Origin: Epiperipatus broadwayi
Taxonomy: Eukaryota > Onychophora > Udeonychophora > Euonychophora > Peripatidae
Direction of reading: 5' to 3'
Length of the DNA stretch: 64,000 bases
Assembly (NCBI GenBank): GCA_028023455.1
Contig: JAQFVV010000186.1
Location: 1,447,700 to 1,511,699, forward strand
The notes under the pieces were generated by a model, which did no database searches, was not told the origin of the DNA, and saw only the letters and a list, made by a program, of their open reading frames with translations. Positions within the stretch are counted from its first letter, which is position 1. The number at the start of each line of letters is the position of its first letter. Positions 46,650 through 58,182 of this stretch are shown piece by piece. The position numbers and the translations under genes were made by a program.

Positions 46650-49500
46650 AAAAAAATCAACTAAAAAAGTGGTTGAGAGCGAAAAATGGAGAACTCTAAA
46701 AATGCATGATTGTAGATATAAGTTGTCATTTCAGGTGAGTTTTATTTAGATACCTACAACTGTACCTCATTTTCAAGTAAAGAAAGATTGTAAGAATTGG
46801 AAGAATTGTCTAATATTAAATGAGATAATGTTGAACTTTGTGAAGTTAGAAGAAAAGGTGAAGAGATAATTAATTTTAAAAATGTACATATACTTTACTA
46901 CAGAGACTTAAATATGGAAAGAGCTGAGTGGGTCATTATAAATAAAAAGTGGAAGGACAACATTGTTGAGTTAATGATATATTAGAGAATGTTAAGATTG
47001 GCTAATCAAATTATTGGAAGAAAAAAAATAACATAATTTAGCTTTATGCCTCAACAAGATCTCATTTTGGAAATAATACAATAATCTTTTTTCTCTTCTC
47101 GTGTATTGATTGTGATTATGAAATACAATATGGATATACAAAATGCTTTTGATAAGATTTAAAGAAGATTTTAAATTGTCATGGGAGATTTTAGTGCTAG
47201 ATGATTGAAATATGAAAGTTCTGAGAGTAAATTTTGTTATGAAGATAGAAATGAGAAAGGACATAGACTTGTGGAGTTTGCAGAAAAAGAAAACCTATAT
47301 ATTATGAATTCTTTCTTTAGAAAAATGCTAAATGGAAATAGACATGGGAGCATCCAACTCATAGTACATCAGATATATATTTGACTAACAGCAAATACAT
47401 ATTTCAGGATTGAATATTCATAATAAACTCAACACAGAAAGCAACAATCAATTAGTGAAGTATAAGATATGTGTTAATGCAAAATTAAATAGACAAAAAC
47501 TATTTAAAAAATCAGTATTAACTGTCAACATTCTTGACCATCAGAAACATCCAGTGATTTTAATTTATAACTTGCAAAATGTTTTAAAATATTAACAGAT
47601 TTTGAAAGGCATTCAGATTTGATTAAAATCAATAAGAAGATACCCAATGCACTACTAAAAACTGCAAACAATTTAATACAAATAAGCAGCAATTTACCAA
47701 TAAGTTTTCTATTAAGATAAGACAATATATAATAAATAGAGGATTTATTAAAATTTTTAAATTGATCTATTAAGGAGGTTTGAATATCTAGAATTGTAAT
47801 AGTATAAAAAGTGTTAATAATGATATAAAAAATGAAACTGTAATATGTTAAAAAAATTATAAAAGAGAATAAAAGTCTCAAAAATATAAAACTATATCAT
47901 GGTATTCAAATAAAAAAATTTGCAAAAAGGAAAAAAAAAGATAAAATTCTCATTAAAAAAAGAGATGACATCATGAAATGTGTGAAGTATTATATAAAGA
48001 TTATAATAAAAAACAGAAAAAACAAATTATACCCTATAGTTATTCCATCTTTTGAATTGCTCATTATTCTAAATTAAAAAATAAGACTTAACTATATCTG
48101 TTCTTTAAAGAGGAGAAAATCTTAAAAAAATAAAAAAATCATAATTGATATTTTAAAAGAAGCAAATAAAGAAACAGAAAAATTGTTGACAAAATTATAT
48201 ATTAAATGTTTAAATGATAAAAGTGTACCATATACTTGGAAGACTGCAGTATTAGTATTAATATTTAAGAAAAGTGATAAAAAAGATATTATAAATTACA
48301 GAACACTATCAGTTGTGTGCAAAATCTTTACCAAAATATTTGCAATTCATTTAGAACAATTTTAGATTTTAACCAACCAGAAAAAAAAAAACTGCATTTA
48401 AAAATAGTTTTCACACAATAAATTATTTCCATGTATTGAGATAATTTATAGAAAGAAATAATAAATATGAATTGCTATTTTTCTGTGCAATTGTGGATTA
48501 TAAAAAGAAATTTGATTTTATAAAAATGTCTGACAATTAAAGAATTGGATCATTATGATATAAATCGAGAATGTCATATTGTGAAGAATATTAAAATTCA
48601 CCAGTAAAGATTTGACTATACATTGATACTAAAAAGATTAATATTGAGAAGGTTGTACAACAAGGTAATTCAATATCCCTAAATCTTTTTAAAGCAATTT
48701 GATAAGAAGTATTTTGTGGATTAAAATGGGTAGCTAATGTAATGAAAGGTAAGTAATAGACTTTGTAGATCGGTAGTTATTTTTGAAAATAATATTTCAG
48801 AGTTTCAGGAAATATTGCAATAGTTAGCAGGTAAAAGTAGAAAAATAGCATTAAAAATAAGAGCTAAAAGGATTAAAGTAATGTTCAATGGATTTTCTCA
48901 GAAGATAAAAATAAAGTTTGATAACATGAATTAGAAGTTAATAACTACAAATACTTTAGAAAGGTGGAAAAGTAATGGATGAAAATAATCATAAAATAAC
49001 TTAGATATAATGGATCTATAAAAAAAAAATTTAATGTTGAAAATTATGTTTATGTATTTGAAAAGCAATGTTTTTAATAGGTGTATTTTATGAGTTCTTA
49101 TTTAAATATCTGAGATTTGGAGATTTATCAGAAGAGAAATTCAGAAATTGGAAGATCACACAATGAACTATGAAGAGATGTATGTTACATGTAATAAGAA
49201 AGATGAGAAATAGAATACATAGATAAAAGAATAAATATCACTAACATCACTGAAAATAATTAAAAAACTGAAATGGAGCAGAACTGGAAATATTTCTGGA
49301 TGATCATAGATTAACAAAGTATTGAAATTGATCTCAAAATATTGTCAAATACCTACAAAAAAGCCTATATATAAGATGGATGAAATAAAGTAGTGGATTA
49401 GTGTTTTGAGGACAACAGAGAGTAGGAATTGGAGAAAGTTTAATTGAATTTGGATGGACCTTTATACAGTGGATTAATAATAATTGAAAATGATAAACAT
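46650..49500 (+). mobile_element. RTE-like LINE relic with endonuclease and RT
   Basis: The fullest RTE copy. Endonuclease part: KWRTLKMHD (46,685), EEKVKR..NFKNVHI (46,850-46,890), VIINKKWKDNIVEL (46,934), VMGDFSAR (47,177; compare VMGDFNAR) and EDRNEKGHRLVEFAEKENLY IMNSFF in one stretch (47,238-47,320; compare RNERGERLLEFAxxxxLxIMNTFF). RT part: KLYIKCLNDKSVPYTWKTAV (48,190 on), FKKSDKKDIINYRTLSVVCK (48,268 on), FTKIFA, FKNSFHTINYFHVLR (48,398), IVDYKKKFDFIKMS (48,492), MFNGFSQKIK (48,880). The RT FADD box is not visible. C-terminal pieces to ~49,480. Many stops. Confidence 0.85.
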
Positions 49501-49554
49501 ATATTAAATAAAATCAAGTCATATATTGTGACTTAACGTGTAATAAGAAAATAA

Positions 49555-49745
49555 AATAATGAGCATGCTAATAGCTCTAACAAGCTTTATAGATAAATGC
49601 CACAAGGAAAGCATTCAAAAATCTCTATCTAGAAATTATCTCTATTCCCAAACTGGTTTTGAGCTATTGGCTCTCCTCAGTAAGGTGTGAGGATATTTCA
49701 GACACAAGATCTAAAATGCCAACTCAAGGCCAGTATTTTTATATA
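49555..49745. repeat. Family A copy, left part
   Basis: Begins TCAAGTCATATATTGTGACT (49,514) and AATGAGCATGCTAATAGCTC; continues AAATGCCACAAGGAAAGCAT and ATCTCTATCTAGAAATTAT. On the minus strand 49,637-49,680 it has CUGAGGA, stem II GAGC/CAAUA/GCUC (perfect 4 bp), AAAA, CCAGUU, UGGG: a hammerhead-like unit with G12 changed to A and weak stem I. The right end is missing. Confidence 0.75.
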
Positions 49746-49914
49746 TTTATGATATTTATAATTATTAATGTTTTGTTCTTTTACACATATAATATATTTA
49801 TGCTAGTCATGTAAGAACTTAATTTCATTTTTATAAAACATTACTGGAATTTATATAAAAATTAACTTTATACCTAACAGAATGAATGAATATAATTTTA
49901 ATTAATACTTTACA

Positions 49915-50690
49915 GAATAAAGTTTTCCCAGATTTAATCCATTTTATTTGATACCTTAGTTTTTTATATTTTCTTAGAATTGAATTTATGACTTCAGTTT
50001 TTCATCTGTTTTCATATTTTCTAGTGATATATTCATCTTAACTCTATTTCAGACCATATTTCAAAAACATCATAATTATTTGCTTATTTTTTTCATCTGT
50101 ACATTTCATTTTTGATCTCTATTGTTTACTCCCAAAAAATATCTCTTCAGTAATTCCTATGAGATTTTTAATTTTTGTATTACTCTGATATTTTATATAC
50201 AATTTCCAAATCTGTACTAAGCAAAGTCTACATCATTTATTTAAAACTTTCTTTTCAAATATAAAGCACATTTATTATTAAGTTATTTCTACTTATTACA
50301 ATTCAATTTGCATACGTCAAAGATTTTTTCACTCAGCAATTTTGACACTATTCAGTTCAGCTAAGAACATTAATGATTATACTAATTCATTAATAATTAT
50401 ACTAATCATTTATTAGGCCAGAGATTATTATTCCTAATGCAGATATAAACTTTGAACTTTAAATTTAGTTAAAAATTTAAATGTCTATTTTGTAATTAAA
50501 CATAGACACATAAAATAATTTTTTGATTCCATTTTCCTCAAACTTCTTTTTTAGAGACTTAAATTTTTTACTTTACTACATATAGATAGTATTGTGGAAG
50601 TTTAAAATATACCTTAAAAATACCATTTCTACCAAAAGTCACTCTATCCAAGTTTAATTCTATGATTAAATCATTATAATTTCATTTTTG
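49915..50690 (-). mobile_element. Decayed RTE-like LINE relic, antisense
   Basis: 49,985-50,300 follows the order of the 36,340-36,780 copy: TTTCAAAAACATCAT, TTGTTTACTCCCAAAAAATATCTCTTC, CAATTTCCAAATCTGTACTAA, AACTTTCTTTTCAAATATAAAG. A further piece at 50,625-50,680 has ACCAAAAGTCACTCTATCCAAG. Strongly diverged. Confidence 0.5.
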
Positions 50691-50699
50691 TTATTAATT

Positions 50700-50885
50700 A
50701 TGACAAAAGTCATATGATCACCATTTCTTATGCTTGCTCATAACTGTTATTAAAACAGGCAAAACTGGCATCCATTCATTACTCTGGCTTGCACTGAGTG
50801 GCACTATTATGTGGAGAGTTTTGCCTGTTTTAATAACAGTTATGAGCAAGCATAAGAAATAGTGACCATGTGATATTTAGTGGTT
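50700..50885. repeat. Family B inverted element, outer arms only
   Basis: ATCACCATTTCTTATGCTTG and CTCATAACTGTTATTAAAAC to AGGCAAAACT are mirrored almost perfectly at 50,813-50,875, with a short GGCATCCATTCATTACTCTG core. ~60-bp arms with very few differences point to recent formation. Confidence 0.9.
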
Positions 50886-51059
50886 TAATATCAATCCTGC
50901 TTAATAGAATAGTGGTGGCTATGGTTATTAAAAAACCAAAGACACCAAAATGTATGGGTACTGAACTCAGTTCAGACCAATATGACTATATAAATTAATG
51001 AGCTTGGATTAAAAATATTACTGTGTTTTCAATTTTATTCTCATAGTTTTGTAGTTAAG

Positions 51060-51290
51060 TAGAGATAAAAGGTGGCTTTTGAAAGATTGCATTAGATCCT
51101 AAGATCTATGTGCAGTGCTCTCAGATCCAAAGCTCCTCACTGATGAAAGCCTATAAACTAAAAACTAGTCTGAGGATATTGGATGAATAGGCACTAGATA
51201 GGGATTTTATGCACAAGTCTTCTAGCATCCATTGATTACTCTGGCTTGCATTGAGTGGCACTACTATATGGAGAGTTTTGCCTGTTTTTA
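51060..51290 (+). repeat. Family B right half with hammerhead-like motif
   Basis: At 51,134-51,176: UCCUCA, CUGAUGA (51,140-51,146), AAGC-CUAUAA-ACUA, AAAA, CUAGUC, UGAGGA. Stem I is a perfect 6 bp, the CUGAUGA string is intact and ACUAGU is palindromic. Stem II has two or three pairs and GAAA has become AAAA. It is followed by GGATGAATAGGCACTAGATA and GGCACTACTATATGGAGAGT, the normal family B right arm. Confidence 0.75.
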
Positions 51291-51507
51291 TGACAAAAGT
51301 ATTTATATTTATTTTTTGTTAATTATTTTTTATCCATATTACTTTTTTTTTTTGAAAAGCTATTCAACATTAATATAGGCATTATTTGTGAAAACAAACA
51401 CCATTTATAAAATCTAGAATATTTAAGCAATCTTCATTTATTTCCTCATAAAATTATTGCAAAAGTTTTTGGAGATGTGAAACCATCCTTCTGTGAACCT
51501 TGATTAA

Positions 51508-51975
51508 TATTTTTTAGAAAAATTTAACTTTATTTAAATATTCCAAATATTCAATTGTTGGTAATAAAACCCAGATTAAGCTATGCATAACGTTTTGAGA
51601 AGTATTATTCTCATCTTCTTCAGGTGTTGCTGGCATGACGAGTGACAGTAGTAGCATGAGAATCTGAGCCTGAAGCCTTAGATTCTTGATTTTTAAAGTA
51701 ATACTCTAACTAACTGAGCCATCATGCCAAAGGCAACAGTCAGTAGACATTTCATATACTTATCTAGGAGATTTCTCATGATTTCTTTACATTTTCCTAT
51801 GAGCAATGTTGATTTCTATATGTTATCTATAGTCACACTAGGTTGACTTATGGGATTGTTTGCCATTGTCATGTGAGCAGCTTCTTTAAATTTTCCTGTG
51901 TGCTACTATTAACAGTTGAATGTGTTTGGAATATTTAAATAAAGTTACATGATTTCAATACTCATAATCCAATAT
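51508..51975. mobile_element. Family F solo inverted end pair with tRNA-like piece
   Basis: AGAAAAATTTAACTTTATTT ... TTCAATTGTTGGTAATAA on the left and AACAGTTGAATGTGTTTGGA ... ATAAAGTTACATG on the right are the ends of the PLE at 18,536. The tRNA-like unit lies at 51,650-51,728 (minus; TAACTGAGCCATCATGCC is its 5' end). The minus strand near 51,590-51,630 has CUGAAGA, GAGAAUAAUACUUCUC and AAAACGUU, a hammerhead-like remnant. The endonuclease is deleted. Confidence 0.8.
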
Positions 51976-52955
51976 ATATATAAATACAATTACTTCTTTG
52001 TTTAGTTTGAAAATATTATAAGTAGATATAATGTCATTCACGTAATTTCCACGAGTTGAAATTGACGTGAAAGTAATAATATAAAAAGTTTATTTATTAT
52101 ACTTTACTAAATTTGATTTATTCTTGCTTTTATTCTTACTGTAAATATTACCAATCAGTACATTATTAATAATAGCAATAGCAAAAACAACAACAATAAC
52201 AAAAAAAAAAAAAAACAGCCAAGATTTAATTAGCAATGCAAATTTTTCATTATTTTTTAAATAGCTTATTACTATAAAATTAAAATTATCTCCCCAATTT
52301 ACTTCAGTTAATGATAATTTTATGTAGTTTATAAGCTTTTGCATTTTCTTTTTGAAACGTGACAGAAATTCTGTTTTACTACCTTTGGTCTTTATTCTCA
52401 TCACACATACAGGTTCAGAATTATTGTTCAATTTAAATTGGGAAAAAGCAAAAATTTTAATGAATCGTCCACGAAAAGCTCTGTTAATTGTAATTTAATG
52501 CTGAGTGACTTTTTTCCTGCTGTAATTTATCCGTTTTCCTTATAACTTGATTAGAAAATAAATAAGGTCAACAGGTGACAGGAATTTTAAATTTTGTGAG
52601 CTTTTTCTCTTGGGATGAAATAGAGATATCTATAAGACAGATTGCTTATTATTTTGATAAACAAATTTAAAACTATGTTATAGAATAATATTAAATTTCA
52701 AAGCAGTATATACTTGCAAAACAGATAACTGTCGATTTAAATAACTCAATGCTCAGTTTTTCTTTTCTTTTTGCAATATATATATAGTATATCATAATAA
52801 AATAACGTTTAGAAAGGGAAAGGGCTTATCTTTGTAACTTTACCGTCTCGCAGTATAAATTACATTTTTGATCGAATTAAAAAAAATATATGGAAAAAAA
52901 ATTAAAAATTGTCAAATGAGAAAAAGGATAAAAGTTAGCAAATTATTACAAATAA
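51976..52955. other. Unassigned AT-rich DNA
   Basis: The 113-codon minus frame 52,090-52,431 includes one hydrophobic stretch (LLIKSWLFFFFFVIVVVFAI) encoded partly by an A/T homopolymer and CAA/AAC repeats, preceded by a basic region. It could be a single-span membrane protein by chance; no homology recognised and no supporting context. I do not call a gene. Confidence 0.35.
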
Positions 52956-52959
52956 AACA

Positions 52960-53085
52960 ATCCAATGGATTTATTGTTGAGAATTCATAAGAAGATCCAG
53001 TGCTGGAAATACCAGAACTAGATTCGAACCAAGAATGCACACTCTGGAGTCAGGCATTTAATCAACTGTGTTAAAAAATACATGG
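52960..53085 (-). repeat. tRNA-headed SINE-like repeat, copy 3
   Basis: GGATTTATTGTTGAGAATTC, ATAAGAAGATCCAGTGC, CCAGAACTAGATTCGAACCA, ACTCTGGAGTCAGGCATTTA, ATCAACTGTGTTA. On the minus strand this gives TGGTTCGAATCTAG (B box) and an A-box-like AGTTGATTAAATG. Best copy of this family for tRNA-type signals. Confidence 0.6.
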
Positions 53086-53254
53086 CAGCAAATTATTAAT
53101 TAATTACATAAGTGGTAAATTTATTTAGTCTATTGGTTTTGTCAGCTCAAGTATTAGGTAATAAATAAATAAGATGCTCTTTTAGTACGCGATCTGCGCC
53201 ATTTTGCATTTCAAAGACGACCAAAAACGTCATCTGACACATCTAAGTGATAAA

Positions 53255-53500
53255 AAAGTACCCGAAAAAGCAAAAAATTTAGAACTCGGGTCATGTGATT
53301 AACTTGAAAAAAAAAAGGGGGGCCAAAACGTAAAATATTTACAACTCGGGTCACGTGACTATAATATCAATTGAATTAAAAATCTGGTCAAGCAAAACTT
53401 TACAAAATAGATATGAGATCACATAAATAAAAAAAAAAGCCAAAACGTAAAAAATTTAGAACTCAAAAAAAAAAAATAGGCATGAGATTGCATAATAAAT
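53255..53500. repeat. Three loose copies of a ~40-bp unit with CACGTG
   Basis: AAAAAATTTAGAACTCGGGTCATGTGA (53,268), CCAAAACGTAAAATATTTACAACTCGGGTCACGTGA (written in parts; 53,323) and GCCAAAACGTAAAAAATTTAGAACTC (53,440). The spacing is irregular. GTCACGTGAC in the middle copy is a perfect palindrome with an E-box core. Confidence 0.7.
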
Positions 53501-54305
53501 AATTAATAGCTTTCTTGTTTAGCAGTTCATAAAAAGTTGGAGTATCAGAAAGGGATGGCAATCTGCCAACATTTAACCCCAGATTTAGCCATTCTAATCC
53601 TGCATCAAACCATTCACAGTAGCATAACTATTAACATAATATCATAAGGAAACTTGTAAATGTTCCATTATAGAGATATTACCAGAAGATTGATTTACTA
53701 ATAAATTTATTAAATCGTTCACTTCTATCACCGCAATAATAGATTCAATAATAACTAATTAAGTAGTTTGTGATTTGTGTTTATATATATATATATACAT
53801 GTAGCACAATAGCTATTAAACTCCATTTATAAGGCAGATAAATATTATGATTATAGCTCATCTGGATTCCAGTTGCATCTAAAAAAAACAAATCCAGCCG
53901 GTTTTACTATTGGAGCTGTGAAAAGAAATTTGTTTGAAAGTTTATAAAAATTCAATTTTTTGCCATAATTCTTTAATTGTATATTGTTGTTGAACATCCC
54001 AAAAAAAAATCTTGAGACAGATCTTAGATAGTAAAATTATATATTAAATTAGTGGCAAATCTGACCTTTTTAATAGCTTTTTTATATATTGAATCAACTG
54101 CTTTTCTGAATTTTGTGAAGAATACATGAAAGAAAAAAAACTACCATAAAGGAATAGACTTGAACAATCCAGTATTATTCTTTTATGGTAATATTTAAAT
54201 GAGTATTAATAAGTTCAGTCAAAGAACTTTTTCTTCAAAATAAGGGCATATTATGTACCAGCAGAATATGCAAGTGCCAAGAAAGTTGTCCATAAAGCAT
54301 TTGCA
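53501..54305. other. Unassigned AT-rich DNA
   Basis: 53,545-53,640 may be a further diverged tRNA-headed repeat (ATCCTGCATCAAACCATTCAC). Otherwise nothing supported. Confidence 0.3.
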
Positions 54306-54308
54306 TCA

Positions 54309-54772
54309 TGACCAATTAGTTTCCACTAATCTTCCAAGAAGTAACTTCCTAGAAATTAATTTTGATCTATGAGGAAAATAAATTAGACTACAATCAAAAA
54401 TTATTTTTAAATAGGATAATAGCTCACACTTTGTTAAAAAAAACTTTAATTATGATGCAGATTATTTTCTGTTCAGTACTTTTCAACATGCGTGTGTGTG
54501 TATATATATATATATTAGTAGAAAAACAAAGTCATACATTATATGACCAATTAGTTTCCACTAATCTTCCAAGAAGTAACTTCCTAGAAATTAATTTTGA
54601 TCTATGAGGAAAATAAATTAGACTACAATCAAAAATTATTTTTAAATAGGATAATAGCTCACACTTTGTTAAAAAAAACTTTAATTATGATGCAGATTAT
54701 TTTCTGTTCAGTACTTTTCAACATGCGTGTGTATATATATATATTAGTAGAAAAACAAAGTCATACATTATA
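54309..54772. repeat. Recent 235-bp tandem duplication
   Basis: TGACCAATTAGTTTCCACTA begins at 54,309 and again at 54,544. The two units are virtually identical; the main difference is the (TG)n(TA)n length near their ends. Each contains the same AT-rich frame (MIYEENKLDYNQKLFLNRII), which is not recognised. Confidence 0.95.
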
Positions 54773-54774
54773 TG

Positions 54775-55020
54775 ACTTGAAATGTAATATAATGAGCATG
54801 CTAATAGCTCTAAACAAGCCTTTCAATAAATGTCACAAGAGAAAGCATTTAAAATCTCTATCTAATGTCTAAATGTTTTAGCATTTCACTGACAAGAGCC
54901 ATTTACTTGAAAAAGGAGTGAGGATAAAGATAATTCTAGACAGAAATTTTAAATGCTTTCTCTTGCAGCATTTATCAAAAAGCTTGTTTAGAGCTAATAG
55001 AATACTCATTATATTATTCA
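54775..55020. repeat. Family A palindromic copy
   Basis: AATGAGCATGCTAATAGCTC at 54,791 and its mirror GAGCTAATAGAATACTCATT at 54,990. The centre carries CACTGACAAGAGCCATTTAC and TTGAAAAAGGAGTGAGG, a decayed hammerhead-like module on the plus strand (CUGACAA in place of CUGANGA, GAAA present). Confidence 0.8.
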
Positions 55021-56110
55021 GACTTTCTTGCTCCCCATAACTATCCACTCCTGATCTCCAATATATGTATTTCATACTGAACCAGCACTCATCAGTTGGT
55101 CTACACCAGTGGTCTTCAACCTTTTCACACATGTAGACCGGTAAAAGTAAGAATAAGATTTCACGGACCAGCAGAAGTTTACAGATAAATTTTTATTTGG
55201 GGGGGGGGGTTTGAGAAATACGTCATCACTGAGACAAAAAATAGACACCAAAGTTATTTTTTGTTTGTTTTTATTTTTAAAAAAAGGTAACAAAAATTGG
55301 TTTTAAAAATAAAAGTTTTAGTATTTTAACGGTATACAAATAAAGCCAAAAAAAATATTGCCTTATAGGCCAAAAAAAAGTGGGCATATTTTTAAACAAA
55401 AAAAAAAAAGAAAACGAAACTTGAAAAAGTCAAAAGTTTTGATCTTACTTTATTTTGGGGTAGTGAGGGTGTATTGAGAAATACTTTGCAAAAGTTAGAA
55501 ACAGAACTTATTTTTTGGTTTTTATTTTTAAAAAAAGGTAATAAAAATTGATTTCCAAAATAAAAAGCTAAAGCCAAAAAAAAAATCGCCTTATAGCCAC
55601 AAAAAAGACTAAAAATGAAATATTAAAAGAGAGAGTAGAAAAAATTTAAGAGATCAAAAAAAGTCATGTTACATTTTATTGTTTTAACAACGCTGACAAG
55701 CAGCTGTGATTGGCTATCAAAAGACAACTGGAGTTTGTGTAATAAAAAACTTTTTTCTACCCCTCCCCCATAAACATCTGTGATAAATAGAAAAACAAAT
55801 TAATTTATGTATGATTGATTAGATTTTGTGGTATTTTTGTTCTGTTTCTTTTTTTTTAATAAATGTGATGAAAAAATAAATAAAAATTGTTCATATTAAT
55901 TAAAAGTTTAAAATCTTATTATTTTGTTATTATAAACTTTCTTGCCAGTCTAGCTGCGGACCGACAGACAACTTCTGCAACCCGGTGGTTGAAGACCACT
56001 GGTCTAGACTAGCATCTTTTGACGAGTGCTGGTTCAGCATGAAATACCTATATTGGAGATGTGTGTTAGTTGTACAAGATGGAGTGGATAGCTGTAGGGA
56101 GCTTGAAAGT
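55020..56110. repeat. Palindrome split by the hAT element
   Basis: Left arm CTTGCTCCCCATAACTATCCACTC, TCTCCAATATATGTATTTCA, TGAACCAGCACTCATC (55,028-55,094). Right arm GACGAGTGCTGGTTCAGCAT, GAAATACCTATATTGGAGAT, GTGGATAGCTGTAGGGAGCT (56,018-56,105). The hAT element sits between the arms. The left arm directly follows the family A copy. Confidence 0.8.
55107..56001. mobile_element. hAT-like non-autonomous element 2 (895 bp)
   Basis: Ends CAGTGGTCTTCAACC and GGTTGAAGACCACTG are perfect 15-bp inverted repeats, flanked by GTCTACAC (55,099-55,106) and GTCTAGAC (56,002-56,009), an 8-bp target duplication with one change. Subterminal GACCGGTAA / GCGGACCGACAG blocks also resemble hAT ends. The interior has two diverged copies of an AT-rich unit (AAAAAAAGGTAA-AAAATTG, 55,276 and 55,530) and no transposase. 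Minus frames at 55,072-55,577 are poly-K/N/F by-products. Confidence 0.9.
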
Positions 56111-56211
56111 TTGAGTTCAAGTTCTTCTATTTACATTAAGTTTATATATTTCAATATTATATATATAACACAGAGAAGTTTTTATATGTATAGTAAACAT
56201 ATATAAATTAA

Positions 56212-57156
56212 GGGTTGTAGTATGATGGACAAAGATGCCGCTCGATGGTGCCATTATCATGCCAAAACTATAAAATATGAACATTCCCAGGCCGTTGATT
56301 TGAATCATTTTGCTTTGTTTTTTGTTATGCAAAAAAAAAATTGTGTTTTTTAAACCATTTTATTTAGTAACATAAAGAAATTAAATGATAACAGTAAATG
56401 TAAAATAAAATCAAGAAATTTCAATTTAATTCATGTTTTTTTTTTTTTTACCGTTATTAGAAAAAACATTTTTCAATCTGATTACTTTTGGGGGGGGGGG
56501 TTACAGCTATTTTTTTTGTTGTTGTTGTTGTTGTTTAAAAATTTATAATCGGAACAAAAAGTAAAAACTTCTTAGTCTTTGTTTTAAATTTAAATTTTTA
56601 CAGAGAAACAGATATTATTGTGTTACCACTATTTTTTACTTCAAATAATAAAAGCTGTTAGGGTTAGGTTTAGGGTTAGGTTTTAGGGTTAGGTTTAGGG
56701 TTAGGTTTAGGATTGTGTTGTTTGTAAATCCCAGAATCGAACAAGATGTGTGCTTTCCTGTGCCATATTGTTGATCTTGTGGAATGTTACAAACAGTATG
56801 TTATTGAAGCGTTCACCGAATTTCAATTCTCTTCACACATCTATCTGGACATTTTGCTGCTTAAAACATCAATGTGGAATGGTGTAAAGAATGGAATATT
56901 TATTACTTTATAATATCACAATATTTCAATAGTAAAAAAAAAATTCAACTGAAAACACAATTTCATCAAATTCAAATCGACACCCTCTCACACCAAGCCT
57001 TTGCTGCGATGTGACATAGTGGCCTGCAATATGTAGCACAACAAAATAGTAGTATTATAGTAAACACAGGTTTGAATGTGTCAGCTGCGGAAACAGCATT
57101 TTTATGTGCTTTAGCATGGAAACAGTGACATCGAGCGGCACCTTATTACAACCAAA
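56212..57156. mobile_element. TIR element containing telomere-like repeats
   Basis: GTTGTAGTATGATGG...GCCGCTCGATG at 56,214-56,247 and CATCGAGCGGCACCTTATTACAAC at 57,129-57,152 are inverted ends (11 bp exact plus flanking GTTGTA). The ~940-bp body has higher GC in its right half and no transposase that I can recognise. It encloses the TTAGGG-type block. Confidence 0.6.
56658..56712. repeat. Interstitial telomere-like repeat
   Basis: About nine units mixing TTAGGG and TTTAGGG/TTTTAGGG (GTTAGGGTTAGGTTTAGGG...). TTAGGG is the ancestral animal telomere repeat, absent from most arthropods and nematodes. Irregular units argue for an old interstitial block or a slippage product rather than a chromosome end. 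Confidence 0.9.
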
Positions 57157-58180
57157 TTAAGATTAGAGTATAAACAAAAAAATTCTAAAAATGATATCCT
57201 TATTAATAATAAAATGAAACAGCACATTGACATATATATTTTTATTGTGTGGGTGTCTACTCACATTCACTCAATAAATAATAATAAAAAACTTGTGTAC
57301 TTTATTTTTTGCTAAATAAAATTAACAACAAAGTTTTACTTTATCCAATAATGAATAATATTTCTGTAGTGTATTATTTATTATTGGATAATCTCTAGTC
57401 TAGTGAATGACTAATAAAAATTATTAAGCTTTAATTTCTTTAAACAGATTTTAAGCTCGCTAAAGAAATTCAATAATGTCTAATAGAAATGGTTTTTTAT
57501 GGTAAATTTCATGCCTTAACAAAAGAAAATCTTTTAATATAATTATAACTTTAGCCATTTCAGGAGCATAAATAAGATAGCAAGACTATACTTCTCTTTT
57601 CATTATTGCTCTAATAGATGATTCAATCTTTTTGTACATATGCCAATTTTTTTTATTTCACCATATATTGATAATTTCTCATTTTATTGCTTATTAAAGC
57701 AAATATGAATTCTCTTAAATTATTCTTAAGAAATATTTTATTAAATGAAACATAGTACTATATTAAACTTTCGAGGGAAAATTTAAAAAAAAAACCCTAT
57801 ACTTTCAATGTATTTAACATGAAAAATGTGGTTAAGAAATGAAATTGAGTTACAATTAGTTAGAGTACTGAAAGACAAAGGAATGGTTGCTGACCTCTTG
57901 TTTGTGATGAATACTTGTAAAATTTAATGTTTTTACTTTTTGTTTATTTACATATTTTTTGATAGCATATAAGTGAAGTAGTATATATTGATATAGAATG
58001 TATCATTACTTCAGTGTACTTCAAAATGGTACTTAAAAATATAATCTAAATAATATAGTAATTTACGTTTTAGATTACAAAAATTTTATAATTTGTATTA
58101 TTAAAAAACTTATAATAGTTTGCTTTAAAAATTGGTAAGCATAATAAACAAAATATATTATTCATTAATGAAAAACACAT
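57157..58180. other. Unassigned AT-rich DNA
   Basis: A small inverted repeat (TTATCCAATAATGAATAATA / TATTATTTATTATTGGATAA, 57,341-57,391). No gene supported. Confidence 0.4.
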
Positions 58181-58182
58181 AT

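Noticed and set aside
52090-52431. 113-codon minus-strand frame with a hydrophobic stretch
   Set aside because: The hydrophobic run is largely encoded by homopolymer and CAA-type repeats, composition is like the flanks, and nothing supports splicing, a promoter or homology.
56658-56712. A true chromosome end
   Set aside because: The block is only ~55 bp, irregular and embedded between repeats on both sides.
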